Notes: a model not told the origin generated them from the letters alone. A stretch of DNA of 64,000 bases from JAFAMS01 sp963715815 (GCA_963715815.1 OY970278.1:682001-746000); one strand, 5' to 3'; positions 43,808-54,109 are shown, counted from the stretch's first letter. Numbers and translations: made by a program.

Positions 43808-44167
43808 GGCCTACGGCGGCCGAAAATCGAGAGCAAGTGTCCGTCGGGATCCGTGAACGACGTCGTCCACTCTTCCCCGCCCTTGACTTCGTGCGGTTCG
43901 TCGACGAACGTGACGCCTTGCTTTTTCAACTTTCCGAATTCGGACTTAACGCCTTCGACACCGAAGACGACCTCGGTTGCGCCGATCAGCGAGCGAGCTG
44001 TGTTGCGCGTGCGCGCGGCTGAGCGCAAGCGTCGTTCCGCCGGCGTCAAAGAACGCGAAATCTGCATTTTGCGACGTGAGTTGCAAGCCCAACTTGTCCC
44101 GGTAGAACGTAATCGACTTGTCCATATCCGATGCGCCGAGCATCACGATCGAAATGCTTAGTAACAT
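43804..44167 (-). CDS. VOC/glyoxalase-like protein (one frame break)
   Basis: About 120 residues from ATG 44167 (MLLSISIVMLGASDMDKSIT). Vicinal-oxygen-chelate half-domain: FYRDKLGLQLTSQNADFAFF, then after one extra base near 44015 the frame resumes RNTARSLIGATEVVFGVEG, KKQGVTFVDEPHEVKGG and FTDPDGHLLSIFG. Last gene of the minus operon, overlapping the glycosyltransferase end by ten bases. Function unknown. Confidence 0.8.
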
Positions 44168-45298
44168 TGCGTCCGTGGCTTGGGCGGGATGTCGGTGAAG
44201 GCCTGCGGCCGGTCCCACCAGTCGTGGCTGCGCGCCGCGAGCTGCTCCGCGGAGGGCTCCGGAGGCGTCCGGAGACGCAGCGCTTCCTCATAATAGCTGC
44301 AGTAGCGCTCGACCATTCGCTCGACCGTGAACAGCTCTTCGACACGCTGGCGGCACGCGCGCCGCGAGAGCCCAGCGAGCGCCGGGACGCGAGCGACCGC
44401 TTCGGATACGGAATCGCAGAGAAAGCCGGTAACGCCGTCGGCGACGACTTCACGGGTCGATCCCATCCGCGCGCCAAGGACCGGCGTGCCGCAGGCCATC
44501 GCTTCAACCATCGTCAGACCGAAACGTTCGGGTCGCGTCGTCATGTGTACGAGGGCGAGCGCGCCGCGCAATAGCTCGTCACGTGCTTCGCGTTGCACGG
44601 GACCGAGGTTTTGAATCTGATCGCCGTCGATGTGCGGTGCAATCAATTCGTTGAAATAATGCTCGTCTTGTGGAATAGCTGCCATCTTGAGGCGGACGCC
44701 GGCTTGTTTTCGCAATTTCGATCGCCAGATGCGCGCCTTTTTCGGGATGCCACCGCCCAAGGAAAACAAGATAGTCGCCGGGCCGGTCGACGAACGTGAA
44801 CTCCTTCGGATCGATGCCGTTATAGGCAGTGCCCAAATATCCAAGACCGGGATCACGATCCGAATCACTGATCGAGCAGAAGAAGCTGCGCTGCGCGCAG
44901 CGATAGTACGCTCCGAGAATCGGCGGCGACGAGAAGCCGTGAATCGTGGTGAGCATCGGCGGCGACGTCGTTGCAAGCGCATACGTTAACGGCTTCCAAT
45001 CGAAATTATTGTGGATCAAGTCGAACTCGCCGGCGCGCTCGAATAGTGAAGCGATGTGCAGGGACGAGTAGACCTCGCCGTTCAGCGCGGGATCTTCGTT
45101 CAACCCGACGGGGACAGTCGAGACGAGCTTCGCACGCGTTTGCGAATTGCCGGTCGCAAACAGCGTAACGTCGAGCCCGCGCGCGATCATTCCCTCGGCG
45201 ATGTTATACGCGATCTGTTCCCATGGCCCGTAACCCGGCGGCGGCGAGGGCCACGAGATCGACCCGAGTATTGCGAGCCGAAGACCCGCGAGGCTCAC
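44158..45298 (-). CDS. Glycosyltransferase family 4 (one frame break)
   Basis: About 380 residues from GTG 45298, overlapping the amidohydrolase stop (GTGA). N-terminal domain: LRLAILGSISWPSPPPGYGP, EQIAYNIAEGMIARGLDVTL, LIHNNFDWKPLTYALA. After FLGRWHPEKGAHLAIEIA the frame breaks near 44720 in an A-run and resumes QAGVRLKMAAIPQDEHYF. The C-terminal GT-B domain has ALVHMTTRPERFGLTMVEAM followed by CGTPVLG, the EX7E-like donor-binding element of family 4. It probably transfers a nucleotide sugar to a surface glycan. Confidence 0.88.
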
Positions 45299-46467
45299 GC
45301 GCGTTGAAAGACGATGTTGCCCGCTTTGATGACGGCGAGCGGATGTTTGAGCGAGAAGAACGGTGCGCTCCAAATCGTCGTCGAGCAGCAAGAGATCCGC
45401 GGGAGCGCCGGGTTTGAGCACGCCTTCATTGATGCCGAGCAAGTCGCCGGAAATTTGCGTTGCGGCATTGAGTGCTTCGCGCGGCGTCATCCCGAGCATC
45501 AATGTCATAAGCTCGATCTCGCGTCCGTAGTCCTCGTGTTTGTTGCACGGCGTCCCGGCATCTGAGCCGCCGGCGATGCGCACGCCGCCCTTGCGCGCAC
45601 GTAGAGATGTTGACTTGCAGCTGCTCGCCGACCATCTTGGCTTTGTCGATCGCGTATTGCGGGATGTCGAATGCCGCAGCGTTTTCGATGATGCCCATGA
45701 GCGCGTTGAGCGTCGGGACGAGCGTCGTGCCATGCTGTTTCATCAGCGCGATGCCTTCGTCGTCGATGTAGCTGCCGTGCTCGATCGAGGTGACGCCCGC
45801 ACGAATCGCGTTCTTGATGCCGCTCGCTCCGATCGCGTGTGCGGCGACGCGCATGCCGTGCGTTTTCGCTTCCAAAATTCCGGCGCGCATCTCTTCCTCG
45901 CTGAGCTGATCGTTGCCGACGACGGCACCCGGCGTCAGTACGCCGCCCGTCGCGATCATCTTGATGCAGTCGGCGCCGGCTTTGAGTTGTTCGCGCACCG
46001 CTTTGCGCACGTCCCACGGACCGTCGGCTTGACGTGAATCGAACCACCAGCCATGGCCGCCCGTCATGCAGATCGCTTTCGCCGGCTGCGACGACCGTGG
46101 GTCCTTCGATCATTCCCGCGCGAATAGCATTGCGGACTTCTACGTTGTTGTGAGCGCTCGAACCGAGATCGCGCAGCGCGGTAACACCGGCGCGCAAGGC
46201 CTTCTGCGCGCTTGCGACGGCAGAGAGCAAACGCTGCTCCTCGTTTTTCACGATGAAGACCGTCAGCGTCTGCGGCTCGCCGTTCATTTCCAAATGCGCG
46301 TGCGCGTTGATGAGGCCCGGGACGATCGCCGCCGCTTCGCGATCGGCCTTCGCACCGTCGCCGGCGGGCTCGATAGCAGCAATTTTCGCCTTATCGATCG
46401 TCACGATGACGTTCGTCCGCGGCGCGTCCAGCGTGCCGTCGTAGAATTTCCCGGTCTTAATTCGCAT
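45295..46467 (-). CDS. Amidohydrolase, imidazolonepropionase-related type (three frame breaks)
   Basis: About 390 residues assembled from three frames. N-terminal part: MRIKTGKFYDGTLDAPRTNV and metal-binding VPGLINAHAHLEM. After a break near 46070: ICMTGGHGWWFDSRQADGPW, KAGADCIKMIATGGV, RVAAHAIGASGIKNAIRAG, TSIEHGSYIDDEG. After a break near 45605: RKGGVRIAGGSDAGTP and LMLGMTPREALNAATQISGD. A third near 45355 restores the end SLKHPLAVIKAGNIVFQRA. Each is cured by dropping one base. It hydrolyses a cyclic or peptide-like amide, probably cytoplasmic. Confidence 0.85.
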
Positions 46468-46485
46468 CGGCGCCTGCGTTCGCGC

Positions 46486-47107
46486 CTAAGGTAACATTCC
46501 CCGCGCGAGGGTGCGATCGTTGCTGACGAGCAGCAGCACATTGCCCGCCGGCGGATGCTCGACAAATAGCGAAGCCGAGCCATCGTGCGCGACGAGCTCA
46601 CCGAGATCGTGCGGCGGCGACGAGCCTGCCGCGAGATACAGATGATAGCCGGGACGGCCGTCATCAGCGATCGCGTACATCCATGCGCGATCGCGCGCGT
46701 AAATCACTTTGACGGACGGCGCGCCCGTCACGAGCGGCGCGAGCTGAACGTGTTCGAAATGCGCGTGCGTCATCGCGATTTGCGCGCGGGCGTCTTGGCC
46801 GCTCGTACCGGGCTTGACGCCGAGGAACGGCAGCGTCCCAGCCGCGACGAGCAACCCGACGACGAAAGCTGCAGCGATTGCCATGCGGGCCGCAGGCATC
46901 ATCCATAAGATTGCGCAGTGCGGTGCGGCGCGGTGCACGGTATGCTGGGAGCAAGCTCGTCATTTGCGCGAGCGTTTCTTCGGCGGCGGCGAGGGCGCGT
47001 ATGCACTCATCGCACGTTTCGAGATGTTGCTCGACGCTCGCGCGTTCTTCGGGCGAAAGATCGCCGAGCGCGTACAGCTCGAGCTCATCGCCGAGATGCG
47101 TGCTCAT
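46486..47107 (-). CDS. Anti-sigma factor with zinc-finger-like N-terminus (one frame break)
   Basis: About 206 residues from ATG 47107 with AAGGAG before it. MSTHLGDELELYALGDLSPE and HLETCDECIRALAAAEE form the ZAS-type anti-sigma domain (His then CxxC). The frame breaks near 46905 and resumes with a TM helix (IAAAFVVGLLVAAGTLPFLG) and an extracytoplasmic beta-rich part (VKVIYARDRAWMYAIADDG; GNVLLLVSNDRTLARG), the anti-sigma K/RskA-C-like arrangement. It would sequester the sigma factor encoded just upstream until an envelope signal is received. Confidence 0.88.
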
Positions 47108-47596
47108 GAGAGTTGCTCCTTGTGCGCCGAGTTCGCGTCCGAGCTTGCGCAGCGCAAGCGCAAGCCGGCTCTTGATCGTTCCGAGCGGTTCGCCGAGAGC
47201 TTCCGAGATTTCGCGGTGCGTCAAGCCGCCGAAATACGCGAGCTCGAGTGCCCGGCGTTGCTCCGAAGGCAGCGTGTCGAGCGCGCGGCGCACGCGTGCG
47301 CGCTCGACATGATCCGCAACCTCGAACTCCGTCGTCGTCTCGCCGAGCGCTTCGCGTGCTTCGATCGCGCGATGACGCGCATCGGCTCGCCGTCGCGTCA
47401 GCGCTTCATTCCGCACGCAAGCGATGAGAAACGAGCGCAGCGAACCGCGTTCCGGCGAATAGGCATCGCGATTCTGCCAGACGCGCATGAATACGTCATG
47501 CACGCAGTCCTGCGCGTCGTCCGGCGCGCGCAGCACGTGCATCGCGACGGAGAAACACACATCCGCGTACGACCGGTAGATCTCGTCGAGGTCCAC
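47104..47596 (-). CDS. ECF RNA polymerase sigma factor (SigK-like)
   Basis: About 163 residues from GTG 47596, sharing a base with the phosphoesterase stop. Sigma region 2: VDLDEIYRSYADVCFSVAMH, DDAQDCVHDVFMRVWQNRD; region 4: LDTLPSEQRRALELAYFGGL, THREISEALGEPLGTIKSRL. As read, no stop occurs before the anti-sigma gene. Removing one base near 47130 gives SAHKEQLS and a TGA overlapping the anti-sigma ATG (ATGA), the normal layout. Confidence 0.9.
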
Positions 47597-48486
47597 TAGC
47601 CAAGCATCTTGTCGCTGAGCGCGATCTTCCCCCCGTTGATCGTGACTTGCCGATATGCAAGCGTGGAGAGGAGTTTATCGGGCGGAAGATCGGCGACGGG
47701 TCCGGGTGCCGCAGCCATGCCCGGCGCCGGTTGCGGATACGCCGTTCCGGCAGCCGTACGGAATTGAACTTTACCTTCCGTGTGCTCGAGGATTTGGTGG
47801 ATGTGGCCGTTGAGCACCGTGACGTTGTCGAAGCGCTGCAACATCGAGACAACTTGCGCGCCGTCTTCCGTGAGCCAACCCCACGGTTGGTAGACCGTGT
47901 AGAGCGGGACGTGTCCGAACACGACGACCGGCGTCGAGCTCTTTTGCGCGGCGAGATCTTTGCGAACCCAATCGAGCTGCTCGTTGCCGATCAGGCCCAT
48001 CTTCTCGAAGTTGAAGACGTTGACGATTGCGACGTAGTGCACGCCGCCGAGATCGAAGGAGTACCACCCGCCGGGTGCATCCTTGCGCGCGAAGTTCTGG
48101 AAATACGTTTTGAGCCCGTCATCTCCGATGACGTCGTGCTCGCCGGGGATCACCATCAACGGAGCGCGCAGCGTGCCGAGAATTTGCTTGGCCGAATCGT
48201 ATTGCGCGGGTTTGGAGAGATGCGTGACGTCGCCCGTATGGATCACGAACTTCGGCTGCACCGGCAACGCGTTGATCGCGTCGACCGCCAGCTTCAGCGT
48301 CGATTCCGGATTGGTGTTGGGCGCTTGATGAAAGCCGATGTGGCTGTCGCTGATCTGTACGAAGGTCAGCGTGTCGGCGGCTGAGGCCGGCGCGGTAACG
48401 AGGCCGGAAGCGCCGATCGTGTAGACGAGGCCAAGGCCTGTCCAGCCGACGTGCTCGAGAAAGTCGTTGCGCTTCATTGAACGCAC
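47596..48486 (-). CDS. Calcineurin-type metallophosphoesterase, exported
   Basis: 296 residues (start 48486 or the ATG at 48477, MKRNDFLEHVGWTGL). A Tat-like or Sec signal ends near APASA. Metal-site motifs: FVQISDSHIGF, VIHTGDVTH, VIPGEHDVIG (Glu replacing the usual Asn of GNHD), VFGHVPLY and VLNGHIHQI. A phosphodiesterase/phosphatase of the Icc/purple-phosphatase superfamily. It follows the cupredoxin gene with no gap and precedes the sigma factor, so both may belong to the sigma-controlled envelope response. The Glu for Asn change is unusual. Confidence 0.9.
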   Translation of the reverse strand: MRSMKRNDFLEHVGWTGLGLVYTIGASGLVTAPASAADTLTFVQISDSHIGFHQAPNTNPESTLKLAVDAINALPVQPKFVIHTGDVTHLSKPAQYDSAKQILGTLRAPLMVIPGEHDVIGDDGLKTYFQNFARKDAPGGWYSFDLGGVHYVAIVNVFNFEKMGLIGNEQLDWVRKDLAAQKSSTPVVVFGHVPLYTVYQPWGWLTEDGAQVVSMLQRFDNVTVLNGHIHQILEHTEGKVQFRTAAGTAYPQPAPGMAAAPGPVADLPPDKLLSTLAYRQVTINGGKIALSDKMLG

Positions 48487-48798
48487 TCATTGAACGATGA
48501 CCGTTCCTTTCATGTAGGGATGCAGTGCGCAAAAGTATGCGAACGAGCCGGCTTTGGAAAAGACGTGCGTGTACTGCTCGTGCGTGTCGAGGCCGCCTGA
48601 GTCGAAGAGCTTGTCGGCCGAATCGACGGTGTGTGCGTCGGTGTCGTCGTTGATCCACTCGACGGCGTCGCCGGCTTTGACGTGGATCGTCGCCGGGGCG
48701 AACGCAAAATTCTTCATGTGGACGACGACGGCGGGCTTGGGTATGGGCGTAGCGGGACTGGCCTGCGCAAGAAGCGCGGCTAGCAAGAATGGCATCAT
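48487..48798 (-). CDS. Cupredoxin (plastocyanin-like), secreted
   Basis: 103 residues. Short signal MPFLLAALLAQASPA, then a blue-copper domain: VVVHMKNFAFAPATIHVKAG, DAVEWINDDTDAHTVDSADK (first His ligand) and FSKAGSFAYFCALHPYMKGT (Cys, His and Met ligands). Type-1 copper electron carrier or copper-binding protein. First gene of the minus operon running through phosphoesterase, sigma and anti-sigma genes. Confidence 0.92.
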   Translation of the reverse strand: MMPFLLAALLAQASPATPIPKPAVVVHMKNFAFAPATIHVKAGDAVEWINDDTDAHTVDSADKLFDSGGLDTHEQYTHVFSKAGSFAYFCALHPYMKGTVIVQ

Positions 48799-48822
48799 GC
48801 CTCTACTACGCGCAAAGGGGGA

Positions 48823-49497
48823 ATGCCGGATTACTTTCTGGGTAAGAGAGTCGCGGTGACGTTCCTACGCTCGCTTCTGGTCTGCTTGCTGGTCGTTGCG
48901 CCAATTCTTGGAAACGCAACCGCAAATGCGGTCGTGCCGGCGCCGACTCTCTCACCGACGGCGAATCCGATGGCGCCGCTCGACCGCTATTTCGGAACGA
49001 TGCAGATGAGCCCGATCGGAATTCGAAACGGCGTCGATGCGCTAGCTCGCTATTACACCTGGCGTACAGAAACCGACGCCGATCTCGTTCACGAAGCGGA
49101 ATGGATCGAGCAAGCATTCTTTGCCTGGCAGCAGCAATATCCGCGCGACAATTGGCTACCGCCGACCGCGTTCCATCTCATGGAGCTCTATGCCGAGATT
49201 CAGACGCAAGACGCGCGCAATCACGCGATCGACATGCTGCACCACATCGTTACGAGCTGGCCGGATTCGAAATACGCGCACCTCGCGCGGCTGCGCATCG
49301 TGCAAGGCTTTCCGCCGTTCCACGATGAGCCGTCGATGCGTCCGACGATCACGCCTTCGCCGACGCCGACTCCATTCGGAATGACGCCGTCACCGAGTCC
49401 GACGCCGGTTCCAACCGCAACGCCGACGGAAACGCCGTCACCCACGCCGACACCGACTCCAACCCGCCGCCCACCCCACGGCCTATTCGGCCGGTAA
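48823..49497 (+). CDS. Secreted TPR-like protein with Pro/Thr tail
   Basis: 224 residues. Signal peptide LRSLLVCLLVVAPILGNAT. The middle is helical with spacing like tetratricopeptide/Tol-Pal-type repeats (GVDALARYYTWRTETDADLV, EWIEQAFFAWQQQYPRDNWL, AIDMLHHIVTSWPDSKYAHL). The C-terminal 60 residues are Thr/Pro-rich (TPSPTPTPFGMTPSPSP), coded by a low-complexity tract at about 49345-49475. Divergent from the cupredoxin operon. Function unknown; probably wall-associated. Confidence 0.75.
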   Translation: MPDYFLGKRVAVTFLRSLLVCLLVVAPILGNATANAVVPAPTLSPTANPMAPLDRYFGTMQMSPIGIRNGVDALARYYTWRTETDADLVHEAEWIEQAFFAWQQQYPRDNWLPPTAFHLMELYAEIQTQDARNHAIDMLHHIVTSWPDSKYAHLARLRIVQGFPPFHDEPSMRPTITPSPTPTPFGMTPSPSPTPVPTATPTETPSPTPTPTPTRRPPHGLFGR

Positions 49498-49767
49498 GGA
49501 GCGACCGCGGTTGAGCGAAGGCGCGCAAGCCCCGTTGTCACCCCGAGCGAAGTCGAGGGGCAGCAAATTTGTGTCATCCTGAGCGTAGCAACGCGCAGCG
49601 TTGCGTAGTCGAAGGACGAGCTTTAGTGATCCGGGTTGCGAAACGATGCAACGAGCTCGAGGGCAGAATCGTGCCCGCATCCCTCTAAGATTGTTGCGCT
49701 ACCCGGAAGACAGTCGCGGTCCCTCGACTACGGCGCTCTTCGAGCGTCTACGCTCGGGATGACAAAG
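49498..49767. repeat. Intergenic REP-like repeat cluster
   Basis: No gene. Two sub-copies of the REP-like repeat lie at 49537-49562 (TGTCACCCCGAGCGAAGTCG) and 49572-49618 (TCATCCTGAGCGTAG..GTCGAAGGAC), and one at 49719-49765 (TCCCTCGACTAC..CTCGGGATGACA). Between them an inverted pair, TCCGGGTTGCG (49630-49640) and CGCTACCCGGA (49697-49707), matches at ten of eleven bases and could fold as a long hairpin. Probable transcription-end or REP function between convergent genes. Confidence 0.75.
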
Positions 49768-50417
49768 TCAGTCGGGCGGAGCCGTTTCCGTTTTCACCCA
49801 GTCGCGCCAGCCGGTCGGCAACTCGGGGACGAGCATTTCGTTGAGACGGTCGTGATCGAAGAAGTAGATGCGCATCATTTCCCGCAGCGTAAGCTTGTGA
49901 TCGGGTTTGTAGATGACTTCGACGGAATCGCCGGCGCCGACGTCGCCTTCTTGGACGATGCCGAGATAGGCGCCGGGACGTAGCGCGTCCGCAAAGCGTT
50001 TGACGAAACGCTGGATCGTCCATTACGAAGCCGAGCTTGTAGCACGGTACGCGTGGCGAGGTCACTTGTACGACAGCGTTGCCGATGTGCCAACGCTCGC
50101 CGATCAGCGCGTTGCTGATATCGACGCCGCTGAGCGTAAGATTCTCGCCGAATTTACCCTGCGGTATCGATCGTCCGAGACGGTCTTGCCACCAGAGATA
50201 ATCTTCCAAGTGCGTAGGCGTACGCCGCACGTTCCGGGCCGCCGTGTACACGGCGATCAGCTTGATCGTCGCCGCGCAGATTGACGCCTTCGAGGCGCAA
50301 CCGTCCATCATACGGCGTTTTGAGAATCGCGGTCTTTACAGGCTTACCGCGATAATCAATCGTCTTGACTTGTCCAATGTTGATTGAGACGACTTGTGGG
50401 CTGTGTTCTGGAATCAC
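49768..50417 (-). CDS. MOSC-domain protein, YiiM-like (two frame breaks)
   Basis: About 215 residues from ATG 50417, overlapping the lyase stop by four bases. Start: VVSINIGQVKTIDYRGKPVK, GVNLRGDDQADRRVHGGPER. After an extra base near 50230: LEDYLWWQDRLGRSIPQGKF, GENLTLSGVDISNALIGERW, the cysteine region TSPRVPCYKLGFVMDDPAF. After another near 50010: VKRFADALRPGAYLGIVQEG and a YiiM-type C-terminus to TAPPD. MOSC proteins handle molybdenum cofactor sulfur chemistry or reduce N-hydroxylated substrates; a Mo enzyme is encoded at 54.9 kb. Confidence 0.85.
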
Positions 50418-51341
50418 CCGGCGGTCGCAGCTTCCAACGCTTTGAACGTCTTCGAGGTCAGCTCGTGATCGAGCGCACCGGCAAGCGTGCGCGATGCAAG
50501 CCGCACTTTATCGAGATCGACGCCCGTCTCGATGCCCATGCCGTGCAGAAGATAGAGCACGTCTTCGGTTGCAACGTTTCCGGACGCACCGGGTGCGTAC
50601 GGACATCCGCCCAGACCGCCGCTCGACGCATCGAACGTCGCGATCTGCATATCGAGCGCCGCAACGATATTCGCAAGCGCCGTCCCGCGCGTGTCGTGGA
50701 AATGCATTGCGAGTCGCTCGACCGGAAGATGCGCTTGCAGCGCCGCGGAGAGCTCGACGACCTGGTTCGGTGTCGCAACCCCGATCGTATCACCGATCGA
50801 GATCTCATCGATCCCCATCTCGGCGAGCGATTCGGCAACGCGCACGACATTCTCGACCGGCACTTTACCTTCGTACGGGCAGCCGAAGCACGTCGAGATA
50901 TAACCGCGCACCCACATGCCGGCTTCGCGCGCGCGGCGCGTCACGGCACCGAAGACGTCGAGTGATTCTTCAATCGACATGTTGATGTTGCGCTTCGTGA
51001 AAGTTTCGCTCGCGGCGGTAAAGACGGCGATGGAACGCACGCCGGCGTCGATTGCGCGGTTGAGTCCTTTTTCGTTCGGAACGAGCACGAGATACGTCAC
51101 GCCATCGCGCTTCTTGATCGTGCGAAAGACTTCGTCGGCATCCGCGAGCTGCGGAATCGCCTTCGGGCTCACGAACGACGTCGCTTCGATCACGGCCAGT
51201 CCCGAATCGGAGAGCAGATCGATGTAACGGATCTTGTCAGCCGTCGGAATGCGAGCTTTTTCGTTCTGCAATCCGTCGCGGGGGCCGACTTCAACGATCT
51301 TGACCCGACTGCGGAAGGTTGGTAAGGCTAAGGGCGCTCAT
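50414..51341 (-). CDS. Hydroxymethylglutaryl-CoA lyase (one frame break)
   Basis: About 308 residues from ATG 51341 (MSALSLTNLPQS). One extra G near 51305 separates it from VKIVEVGPRDGLQNEKARIP. DRE-TIM family: GLAVIEATSFVSPKAIPQLA, ISTCFGCPYEGKVPVENVVR, MHFHDTRGTALANIVAALD and the catalytic-cysteine loop GGLGGCPYAPGASGNVATED. Cleaves HMG-CoA to acetyl-CoA and acetoacetate, the last step of leucine degradation. Same operon as biotin carboxylase and enoyl-CoA hydratase. Confidence 0.94.
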
Positions 51342-51349
51342 TTTTGGCG

Positions 51350-51376
51350 GTCCCTCGACTTCGCTCGGGATGACAA
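51350..51376. repeat. REP-like repeat copy between carboxylase and lyase genes
   Basis: TCCCTCGACTTCGCTCGGGA at 51351-51370 followed by TGACA is the shortest, cleanest copy of the repeat. It forms a small stem through TCGACTTCG and CGCTCGGGA-type arms. It sits inside the leucine operon, nine bases from the lyase ATG. Confidence 0.75.
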
Positions 51377-51411
51377 AATAACGATCTGCACCCTCTCATG
51401 AACCCGTGGAA

Positions 51412-53252
51412 TCAGCTAATCGTGACGAGGCGTTCGCCGGCGGCGACCAGCGCGCCCGGGGCGACGACGATCTCGCGAACGGTCCCTGCTACCGGTGCCT
51501 CGATGCGATGCTCCATCTTCATTGCTTCCAGCACAATGAGCAGCGTGCGTTCTTCGACTTCTTGACCTTCCTTTACGGCGACCGCAACGATCTTGCCCGG
51601 CATCGGAGCCACCACCGTCCCATCGCCGCCTTCGGTCGCGCGCACGTCGGCGTCCGCGCGCGGCGGTGCGGCGAGCGTATAACGCGCGCTGTTCGTATCG
51701 CCGAGCGCGATCTTCCCCGCGACGTCGCCCGCGATCTTCCAGCGATCACCCTCGATTAGGCTTGCGCGCAAACGAACCGTGCGTCCGCCGACGGAAAGAT
51801 CGAGCGGAATTCCGATCGATCCGACGCGCCACGACGTGCCGTCGCGCAGCGCGGCGGCTGCAGCGCGCAGAATATCATCGTCGCCGACATCTTCGGATGC
51901 GGCGGCCAGACCCTCGGGTAAGCGCTCGTGTAAGAAATCCGTGCTCGTCGCGCCGGCATTGAACACTTCATCGCGCAAGATCCATTGCAGTAACGGAAGA
52001 TTCGTGCGCACGCCGCTGATCTCGAGCTCGTCGAGCGCACACGAAAGGCGGCGAATCGCAGCTTCACGTGAACCGCCCCACGCGATGATCTTCGCGAGCA
52101 GCGGATCGTACCAAACGCCGACTTCACTTCCCGTCGTGATTCCGGAGTCGACGCGAATGCCCGGACCTTCGGGCGCAATCCAGCGCGTGACCGTTCCACT
52201 CGATGGCAAGAACGTCGACGGATCTTCTGCGTACAGACGCACTTCGATCGCCCATCCACGCGGCGAGAGATCGCGTTTGAACTCAGGCCGCATGCCGTTC
52301 GCCGCTAGCGAGCTCGATTTGCGCGCGAATCAAATCGACACCATAGGCGAGCTCGGTGACCGGATGCTCGACTTGAATACGCGTGTTCATCTCGAGGAAA
52401 TAAAACTTTGCCTTCGTCGACGAGAAACTCGACGGTTCCCGCGTTTTCGTAGCCGACCGAACGCGCCGCCGCGATTGCGGCTTGTCCAAGACGCGTGCGC
52501 AACGCATCGTCGATCGCGACCGACGGCGCTTCTTCGAGAATCTTTTGATGACGCCGCTGAATCGAGCACTCGCGCTCGCCCATGTGAACGGTCGCACTGA
52601 ATTTGTCGGCGAGTACCTGCACTTCGATGTGCCGCGGTTTGCGCAGGTATTTTTCGAGCAGCACGCGGTCGTCGCCGAACGCGCTCTGCGCTTCACGCCG
52701 CGCGGCGTCGAGCGCTTCGTCGAACTGCGCGATATCCTCGACGATGCGCATACCGCGTCCACCACCGCCCGCGCTGGCCTTGATCAATACCGGCGGACCG
52801 ATGCGTTGCGCCTCAGCGCGCAATCGTGTATTGGATTGATCGTCGCCGTCGTAGCCGGGGATGGTCGGGACGCCGTTCTTTCGCACGAGACGCTTCGACT
52901 CGATCTTGCTTCCCATCGCGGCGATCGCTTCGGTCGGGGGACCGACGAATACGAGTCCGGCTTCGCGCACAGCCGCTGCGAACGCCGCGCTTTCGGCGAG
53001 AAAACCGTATCCCGGATGAACAGAATCCGCGCCCATTGCGCGCGCCGCATCGATGATCGCGCCGATTTTCAAATACGATTCGAGTGCCGGAGGCGGACCG
53101 ATGCGCGCGCTTTCGTCCATGACGCGGCGATGGAACGCGCGCTCGTCGGCATCCGAATAGACGCCAAGCGGGACGATCTCCATTTCGCGAGCTGCGCGCG
53201 CGACGCGAACCGCGATCTCGCCGCGATTCGCGATGAGGAGACGACGAATCAC
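51412..53252 (-). CDS. Acyl-CoA carboxylase biotin carboxylase/carrier subunit, methylcrotonyl-CoA type (two frame breaks)
   Basis: About 613 residues. Biotin carboxylase domain: RRLLIANRGEIAVRVARAAR, HPGYGFLAESAAFAAAVREA, ATP-grasp KASAGGGGRGMRIVED and GERECSIQRRHQKILEEAPS. After an extra A near 52405: FYFLEMNTRIQVEHPVTELA. After an extra base near 52290: RPEFKRDLSPRGWAIEVRLY to the C-terminal carrier with biotin Lys in VLEAMKMEHRIEAPVAGTVR. Works with a carboxyltransferase; the likely beta subunit is at 59.9-61.6 kb. It overlaps the hydratase gene by four bases. Confidence 0.93.
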
Positions 53253-54038
53253 TCGGAAATCCAGCGCGGCTTGCGGCGTTCCAAGAACGCGCGCAGGCCC
53301 TCTTGGCCTTCCTCGCTGACGCGTTGCGCCGCAATTGCTCGCGCCGAAATTGCGCGCGTGTCGTCGTACGAAGCATCGTAGATTGCGGCCAGCGTACGTT
53401 TCGCAGCGGCGACTGCAGTTGGGCTCGCTGTCATGAGCTCATCGAGAACTCGAGCGATCGTTTCATCGAGCTCTGATTCCGGGACGACGTGATGAATGAG
53501 GCCGATGCTCAGCGCGTGTTTTGCATCGAACCTCTCGCCGGTCAAGAACAATGCGCGCGCCTGCGAGAGTCCGATCTTCGCGACGACGAACGGCGCGATT
53601 GTCGCGGGAATGATTCCGATCTTCGTCTCGGTGAAGCCGAAGATCGATCCCTCCGCTGCGACGACGACGTCGGAGACGGCGCACAATCCGGATGCGCCTG
53701 CGATTGCCGCGCCGTGAACGCGCGTGATGACCATCTTGCTGCTGCGGTCGATCGCGCGATACATGTCGGACATCGCCTCGGCATCGTGTCGATTGGCCTC
53801 TTCGCTGAGCTCGAGCGACGCGCGCATCCAATTGATGTCCGCGCCGGCGCTGAACATCTTGCCTTCGCCTGCGAGGACGACCGCGCGCAGCTCCGGTCGC
53901 CGCTCGATATCGGCAAAAATCCGGCGTGAGCTCGGCGATCAGCTCCGCGTTGAACGCATTCCGCACGTCGGGACGGTTGAGCGTGACACGAGCGACCGTG
54001 CCGGTCCGTTCCACCGTGAGGCGTGCGAGAGGCTCCAT
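53249..54038 (-). CDS. Enoyl-CoA hydratase, methylglutaconyl-CoA hydratase-like (one frame break)
   Basis: About 262 residues from ATG 54038 (MEPLARLTVERTGTVARVTL). One extra G near 53920 separates NAELIAELTP from IFADIERRPELRAVVLAGE. Crotonase motifs follow: FSAGADINWM oxyanion loop, VHGAAIAGASGLCAVSDVVV, FGFTETKIGIIPATIAPFVV with the catalytic Glu, and SIGLIHHVVPESELDETI. With HMG-CoA lyase and the carboxylase it fits the methylglutaconyl-CoA step of leucine breakdown. First gene of the operon. Confidence 0.92.
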
Positions 54039-54109
54039 GAGGCTGCGCCTTCTGCGCGGAGGTAAGGCGGCCTACCGCGGCCCCGGAGCGAATAGCCTAT
54101 CGTGGCACG

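Noticed and set aside
44579..45733. An amidohydrolase-glycosyltransferase fusion
   Set aside because: Dropping one base near 45355 yields a proper amidohydrolase end (stop 45295) overlapping a GTG start of the glycosyltransferase.
46664..47596. A sigma factor fused to its anti-sigma factor
   Set aside because: The ribosome site AAGGAG and an ATGA overlap appear when one base near 47130 is removed, so two coupled genes are more likely.
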